Source: Gonapodya prolifera JEL478 (taxonomy: Eukaryota > Monoblepharomycota > Monoblepharidomycetes > Monoblepharidales > Gonapodyaceae). Taken from it: a DNA stretch of 64,000 nucleotides. Of this stretch, positions 58,922 through 64,000 are shown in pieces. A program made the position numbers and the translations under genes. The first letter of the stretch is position 1. Every line of letters starts with the position of its first letter. The stretch is taken from assembly GCA_001574975.1 (NCBI GenBank), contig KQ965834.1, positions 114,105 to 178,104 on the forward strand. Reading direction: 5' to 3'. The notes under the pieces are model-generated. The model made no database searches and was not told where the DNA came from. It saw only the letters and a program-made list of their open reading frames with translations.

Positions 58922-61255
58922 TCATCGAAGCTCCCGCATAGCTTTCTGCACCGACTCGACCGCATTCTTGAGCGCGAGGAGGAGCTTGGAGTGGTCCTGG
59001 GCGGTGGGCGGTTGGGTGGGTCACCAATTGGAACCCAATACCTTGTGAGACTGGACAAATGAATGGACATCGTCGACGTACCGAAGAGTCCAGGCAGATC
59101 TCCTGCGTGACCGACTTCGCGAGCACAAGGCGAGCGGCTTCTTGGACGGCACTAGGACAGCCGCACCCTGGTGTCAGACCAAAACTCCAAGCGCCTCACG
59201 CCCTGCACGAACACGTTCAACGTTCAACTCACCACTCCGACTCCTCCCAAGGCTTCACCGCCTTCACACCGCCCCGATCAGCGCTCCGCATCACCAGGTC
59301 ACGCGCCATTTGGACCATAGATTCAGCAGAACGGAGCGTGGAAGTGGTGTCGTGCGATGGTCTTTCGGCAGTGGCGGTGATGGAGGAAGGTGATTGGTCT
59401 TGGTGTGGGTCCAACGCGGCAAAGAGTTCTCGAGTGAACGGGTCGGTCTCGTCCATCAGGACGTGGTCGGGGACGATGGAGTCCGACTCGACGAGGAGCG
59501 TCTTCGGAGCCGTGCGATGTGGCAGGTACAGCGCGATGGAACCAGCCAGCAGCAGACCATCAGTCGTACCTGCCGTTTCTGTGCCCCCGCATAATCACTC
59601 TGCATTTCCTGCTGTACGGCCGCGACGGTCCGGTACGCCTCCACGATGCTATCCTTCCGCACAGTTGCCACGTGTGCGGCTAGAGCGTGGACGGCGAGAG
59701 ATCGCGTTACTGCTGTGTCGAGCTGACGAGATGATTCACAGTCAGTCGGATGAATACGGAGGATGACACGACGCCAAAGCGCGCACCTTCTTCAATGCTG
59801 TCATCCGCCTTTCCTGTTTGGCCATCTTGGCCGCGTAGTCGACCGGGTACACGGCCGATTCGATCTCGAGTCGGGCGATTTCGCGCTCCAGAAAGGATAT
59901 GCGGTCGGCGGTTTCGGCGGTGGTGGTGGCGGCGGATTCAGCGCCGGCAGGCTGTGAAGAGATGTGTGAAGAGGACCCCGCAGGGGCGTGCGACAGAGCT
60001 TCGTTCAAGGAATCAAGCTGGCTTTGTGCGGCGATGAGTTCGCATTCGGCTTCGTGGCGGGATTGGGCCGTAAGGGCGAACCTGGAGTTGGAATGCAAGC
60101 TCACGTTGATGTGTCCAGACAGATACGGGTTTCGGAATGTGCCAGGCTTACAGGAAAGACAATCGACGTATCTCGCTTTCCATTTCTGTCGTGGGTCAAT
60201 GTGGGATGTGAGAAGCATATCCACCTCGTGCGTGAACCATGCAAATGCGATACCTTCCACAAACTGGTATCACGGAAGGTCAGCCAAATTATTGATTACA
60301 GAAAAACACACAACATTACCGCAAGCGCTTTGTCGTCACTGTTTACAGGAAGCACGGTGTCGTTGTCACTGTGAACTTTGGAACAACAATCCATTGGCAA
60401 CTCGAAGACATCACGTCACGCGGAACTTCAACGTACTGATGGGGGGAGACGTCCTCCCTAAAACAGTTTGCCACGTATTCGTCGCCTCGTTGAGCCTGTC
60501 GAGCGAAGCCCCGAGCTGGACATGCGAAAGGGCGGTCGAAGGTTCAAAGGCGTCACAACGATTGGAGTGCACGTCGGCTTTGATACGGACCTGATGCAGT
60601 TTCGAAGTTACCGACTTCTCTGCATTCTTCAATCGAGCTTCGGATGATTTCGCCAGCAAGGAAAGTTTCTCCGCACTTTGTCGTTGCATCGATAGTTGCT
60701 GCCTGATCGGCAAATGTAAAAAGGAAGAAGATTGCATGGATAAAACGCGTGAAAACCTCACTGTAGACCCTTTAATTGAAATTCCAATGCTTCTATTTTC
60801 CTTGCCAGCGGGAATCCAGGGGGCAAGGATCCGTGAGGCTCGACATCTGGCGACTTGGTGCCTTCCTGCCGCTTGATGGCGGGGCGGGGATTTTATCAAT
60901 CTTCTTTTTAAAAGTGATTCGAGTTTGCTTGCAGTGATGCTCACGGGCTGATGCTCCGAAATCAATTCCGGGTACTTCGAAAAGATCTCTTGAAATCTGA
61001 AATCCATCCATTTCTTCATTTCCAGCGTCACGAAGAGGCCCGAACATGTACCAACGCATCAAACTCCTCTTGGCTCAAGACGTCGAGTGGTCCATCGATC
61101 CCAAAACGTTGCTCAGAAGATCCTGGAAGAGCAGAAGCGACGTGACGGAGGAACCCGGACACAGATGGAACCGACAATGCCCAATCCAGGGAGGGTGGTG
61201 CTTGAGAAGAGTAGCCCCATTCTCGGAGCGCATCGACGAGCGGAGCCAAAGCCAT
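58922..61255 (-). CDS. HAUS3: Augmin subunit HAUS3-like coiled-coil protein
   Basis: Augmin recruits gamma-tubulin to spindle microtubules for branching nucleation. The N-terminus has the HAUS3 (Dgt3) calponin-like pattern: LVDALREWGYSSQAPPSLDW, FLRHVASALPGS and DVLSQEEFDALV. A long coiled coil follows over several exons: PLARKIEALEFQLKGLQ, LSMQRQSAEKLSLLAKSSEA, KADVHSN..CDAFEPSTALSH, SRHEAECELIAAQSQLDSLN, REIARLEIESAVYPVDYAAK, VATVRKDSIVEAYRTVAAVQ and a final DHSKLLLALKNAVESVQKAM to the stop at 58922-58924. Some internal exon joins are unresolved (around 61.0 and 60.3 kb). HAUS3 is the best fit by motif order; another centrosomal coiled-coil protein is possible. Confidence 0.55.
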
Positions 61256-61311
61256 AGCTTTTCAGTAACGGGGTGGCAGGTTGAATTACTATATCCAAAC
61301 TTTACAAAGCC

Positions 61312-62572
61312 TTAACCTTGCTTGCTACCAAATCTCTCTTCTGCTAGCTTCTTGAATTGTTCCATTATTGCATTTTCTTTCTCTCTGTGTGAACGGAACT
61401 TGTCCGCGTTCACCGCGGCGAGCTGCTGAGTGTCCCGACCTTTCGCTTGTTCTCGACGCTCCTGTCGTCGTTTCTCCATTTCGAGACTACCGAACATAAC
61501 TTGCTTCAGCCAAAAAAAAAAAAAAAAAAAATGCAACGATGACTATGCCACGCGGACGCACCTTCGCTTGAACGAGTCCCCTCCTCCATAAAGCTCATTA
61601 TCACCCAGTTCCAAGTCGTAGTCGACATCTCTTGTCGGCTTCTTTCGAGCGGCCTTCTTCAACAGCATCGCCTCTCGTCCAGTCTCTTTCGGAGCAACCA
61701 TATCCAACATATCTTCCGCGTCTCGTGCCTCTTTCCGCCGCTTCGCCTTTAGAGCTGCCCGATATTCATCATTTGCATCTTCATCTTCCAAGATTGGGTT
61801 CGGTCCAGGGTTAGAGGTCTTTGGGGCGGGAGCATTCGATCTGGTACTGGAAGTGAATATAGGAACATCTTCCGTCGCGCGTTGGACCTCTGATACTGTC
61901 CTTCGAAGTTCTGGTTGGGGTGAGTCGTTGAATCAAAAGGGGAGCGCAACTCAATACTCGCTGCATATCACTCCGCGATGGACGTACTCCGCTTCGCGAA
62001 TCACTCGCCTCTGGCGGACACACTCGCTCCGCTCGAACGGCTCACCTTCGGCTGTTATCCCCTTGAAAGACCACCCTGAGCTTCCGGTGCTTTTCCTGCT
62101 CTCCGCTGGAGTAACCCCTCCGTAGAAAATGGCATCCAGTTTGCCGTCATTCCACTTGTGAACAAACTTCCCAAACAGCTTACGGGCCTCCTTGGTCGAG
62201 TCCGCCTCTTTTCCCTGCAAATAATTCCTGTCTGTTATTTTCGAGGACTCGACTCCCGCAGACCGAGAATACCGTCACCTTTTTCTGCAACCAGAGGCGA
62301 AACTCTGCACTCTTCCTGTCTAAAGAGTGGACAGCGTGTGGAGGACGACATCAAAGTCCGCAGATTAGAACGTACAGTAGTCGTCATCAGTGAGTCGCTC
62401 TACTCGGGATGAGGCAGTGAGCTTGGATCGTTGTGGAGGGGAGTGCGCACCAAAACCCACCAGCAACCTCCACACTTGACACTGCCGCTTTGTCCGCGTC
62501 CCTCCGGTGTCCCGTGCCTCTGTCCTCATGCTTCTTCTCTCTCCGCTTTTCGCGCGTGTCGTCTCGCGGCAT
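61312..62572 (-). CDS. Conserved charged coiled-coil protein, function unknown
   Basis: Starts MPRDDTREKRREKKHEDRGT at 62572, 91 bp head-to-head from bL31m. Small exons then give ERLTDDDYYRKSAEFRLWLQ and KEARKLFGKFVHKWNDGKLD. After an intron that holds a hairpin repeat come PILEDEDANDEYRAALKAKR, TGREAMLLKKAARKKPTRDV and NELYGGGDSFKR, and a last exon MEKRRQERREQAKGRDTQQL to MEQFKKLAEERFGSKQG. The pattern (DDYY..EFR.WL, FV.KWN.GKL, GGGDSF, FK..A..RFG) recurs in fungal proteins often labelled only as conserved hypothetical; I recall it without being able to name it. The last intron's 3' end carries a 20-T tract (minus strand). Confidence 0.65.
61512..61531 (-). repeat. Poly(A)20, read as T20 splice tract
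   Basis: On the coding (minus) strand this is a T20 run just before GGCTGAAG, placing it as the polypyrimidine tract of the last intron of the coiled-coil gene. Confidence 0.7.
61984..62035 (-). repeat. Hairpin-rich repeat inside intron of coiled-coil gene
   Basis: On the minus strand it shares a 23-nt identical block with the RIO1 intron element (including GAGCGAGTGTGTCCGCC) and then GCGAAGCGG. Hairpins CGCC-AGA-GGCG and CGC-GAA-GCG are present. Both copies have the same orientation relative to their host transcript. Confidence 0.75.
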
Positions 62573-62662
62573 TATGAGTCTTGGTAAGTTCTGCCGGTGG
62601 ACCGCAGCCTGAGTGGACGGAAGAATTTTCTGTCGTCCTCCAATCTGGTGCCAACGTCCACA

Positions 62663-63153
62663 ATGCGACCGCTGCATTTGTCCGTCTCTCGGTTACAGAG
62701 CCTTCACGTCCGCCCCCGCGTCGCCTGCGTTGTCGTCATGCGGTCAAAGAGCTCCCAACCTCCGCTCTTCACCCAGCAAATCGTTCTGTCTGATGGATCA
62801 ACAGTGAGGGTCAAAACGACCTCGCCCCGTCCTGTTCTGAAATTGACAAAGGATTTGAGGTGAGGGGGGTTCCGTGTCTTTCCCCAATGAGTCCTCTCCG
62901 ATGAGAACTGCATAAACCCTTTCTCGAAAGGAACTCACCCCTCTGGAATCCAAAACTGTCGGTTCAAGTGGACGAAAGTGCGAATATTTCTGCTTTCAAT
63001 GCTAGATTCGGGGCTGCGGACTCGGACCCATTGGATTTTGCAGCACTTGGTTTGGGATTCAGTTCCTTGTCGCACTCAACCACCAGTAAGAAGGACATTC
63101 CCGAAGACGTTAGCTCCCCGCAGCAAGCTGCTGGAAAGAAGAAGAAGAAATGA
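62663..63153 (+). CDS. MRPL36: Mitochondrial ribosomal protein bL31m
   Basis: Large-subunit protein of the mitochondrial ribosome. Two exons (62663-62859, 62931-63153) give 139 aa. A basic N-terminus (MRPLHLSVSRLQSLHVRPRV) fits a mitochondrial targeting peptide. The bL31m core follows: PPLFTQQIVLSDGSTVRVKT, TSPRPVLKLTKDLRNSPLWN and NISAFNARFG. A Lys-rich end (QQAAGKKKKK) closes it. The start is the ATG that leaves the presequence in front of the core; the gene is divergent from the coiled-coil gene (91 bp). Confidence 0.88.
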
Positions 63154-63345
63154 GAACGTTGATATCAACGACTGCGAACTTTGCATAATATTGGTGCCTT
63201 GTAATTGAGATTAGAATTGTCTGGTTCCTTCTTTATAAACCATTTATCACTTCCGCTTATTTCCTTGCGTTCGCGAGTCGCGGGGATGTGAGGTGAGGTT
63301 CATTGTGAAATGCCACTCCCATACTAAAACCTACAACGGTCCCGG

Positions 63346-64000
63346 ATGTCGTTGAAGCAGCGGCTCGACGTGTCCCTCACACGTTTCACGGATGATGGAG
63401 AGATCAGGAGATCGATATTGAAAATCACGGTGAGCACTCGAATCGCCATCGACGGTTTCAACATACATATTGAAATGACTCTACCGCTCGCCTCACACCC
63501 GTCAAGTCACCTGATGAGGAACCGCTCTCGCGCAAGCATGTGAATCGTGTTCTGGATGCGTTGGTGGGAACCTCGTCGGGCATCCGGTGTCATTGTCGAT
63601 CGCTCAACCTCAACTGGTCGCATTCACAGATATCTGGTCGCTTTCCGATTCACGAGGCTTTCAAGCTCATCGACATGCGAATTGCGGAGGCTCACTGGGC
63701 TGTAGGTGGCTGTATGATAAGAAAACTGTGAAAGGATGGATTTCAATATTGTCGGAATCGGGATCTGTCACGAAGACGGCATTCAAATCAGTCATTCTCA
63801 GTAAGCAAAACTTGCTTGTCGCAGATGTGAAGACGATGAACACGCCGTACGGTCCGTTCTGTGTAGTCCACTTGATAATCCGCGAAGGGCCAACCGACCA
63901 TGCCATCAACTGTGAGCCCCCCCTCCCTCTTTCACGGGACCCCAACCTCTCGTTCTAACCACGACCTCTCCCCGCTGCACATTCGCAGACTTGTCGAAAG
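63346..64000 (+). CDS. Partial gene at window edge, unrecognised
   Basis: Possible start MSLKQRLDVSLTRFTDDGEI with a donor at 63430. Further exons read SPDEEPLSRKHVNRVLDALV and then TVKGWISILSESGSVTKTAF and NTPYGPFCVVHLIIREGP before another donor near 63911. The 3' part is outside the window. No family recognised. Confidence 0.4.

Overview
The window reads as nuclear DNA of a fungus, plausibly an early-diverging zoosporic (chytrid-like) lineage. Genes are dense, on both strands, and cut by many short GT-AG introns of about 50-80 nt. The set includes annexin, a membrane-anchored GH9-like protein, an augmin (HAUS3-like) subunit and many F-box and leucine-rich-repeat (LRR) genes. This placement is inference; no rRNA or tRNA was found to confirm it. 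Exon joins below were read by eye from splice signals, reading phase and family conservation.

Left part (1-22 kb): the 3' part of an annexin gene, a worn LRR gene, a GH9-like endoglucanase relative with substituted catalytic residues, an SCP/Psr-type phosphatase (minus), a frameshifted F-box gene (minus), an RRM-like low-complexity protein, a secreted FAD-linked oxidase, a shortened ZIP metal-transporter relative (minus), then a sparse stretch with an LRR remnant next to a Ty1/Copia fragment.

Middle (22-38 kb): mostly housekeeping genes. These are RIO1 kinase, a cytochrome P450 pseudogene, prefoldin subunit 3, mitochondrial uL14m, an LRR/Cys-rich gene, the ER chaperone BiP/Kar2 (12 exons, HDEL end) and the ribosome-rescue GTPase Hbs1.

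Right part (38-64 kb): a protein kinase fused to an array of LRR exon-intron cassettes, a single-pass membrane protein, and a second ER Hsp70. The second Hsp70 is a divergent BiP paralog that keeps a signal peptide, several of BiP's intron positions and an RNEL ending, but has lost the usual substrate-binding domain. A cluster of five related F-box gene copies follows, one split by a Gag-type retroelement fossil. Four genes close the window: an unrecognised nuclear-looking protein, the HAUS3-like subunit, a conserved coiled-coil protein and mitochondrial bL31m, followed by a partial gene at the edge.

The most striking items are the short BiP paralog, the amplified LRR exon-intron units, a hairpin-rich repeat shared by introns of two unrelated genes, and the apparently dead GH9 protein.
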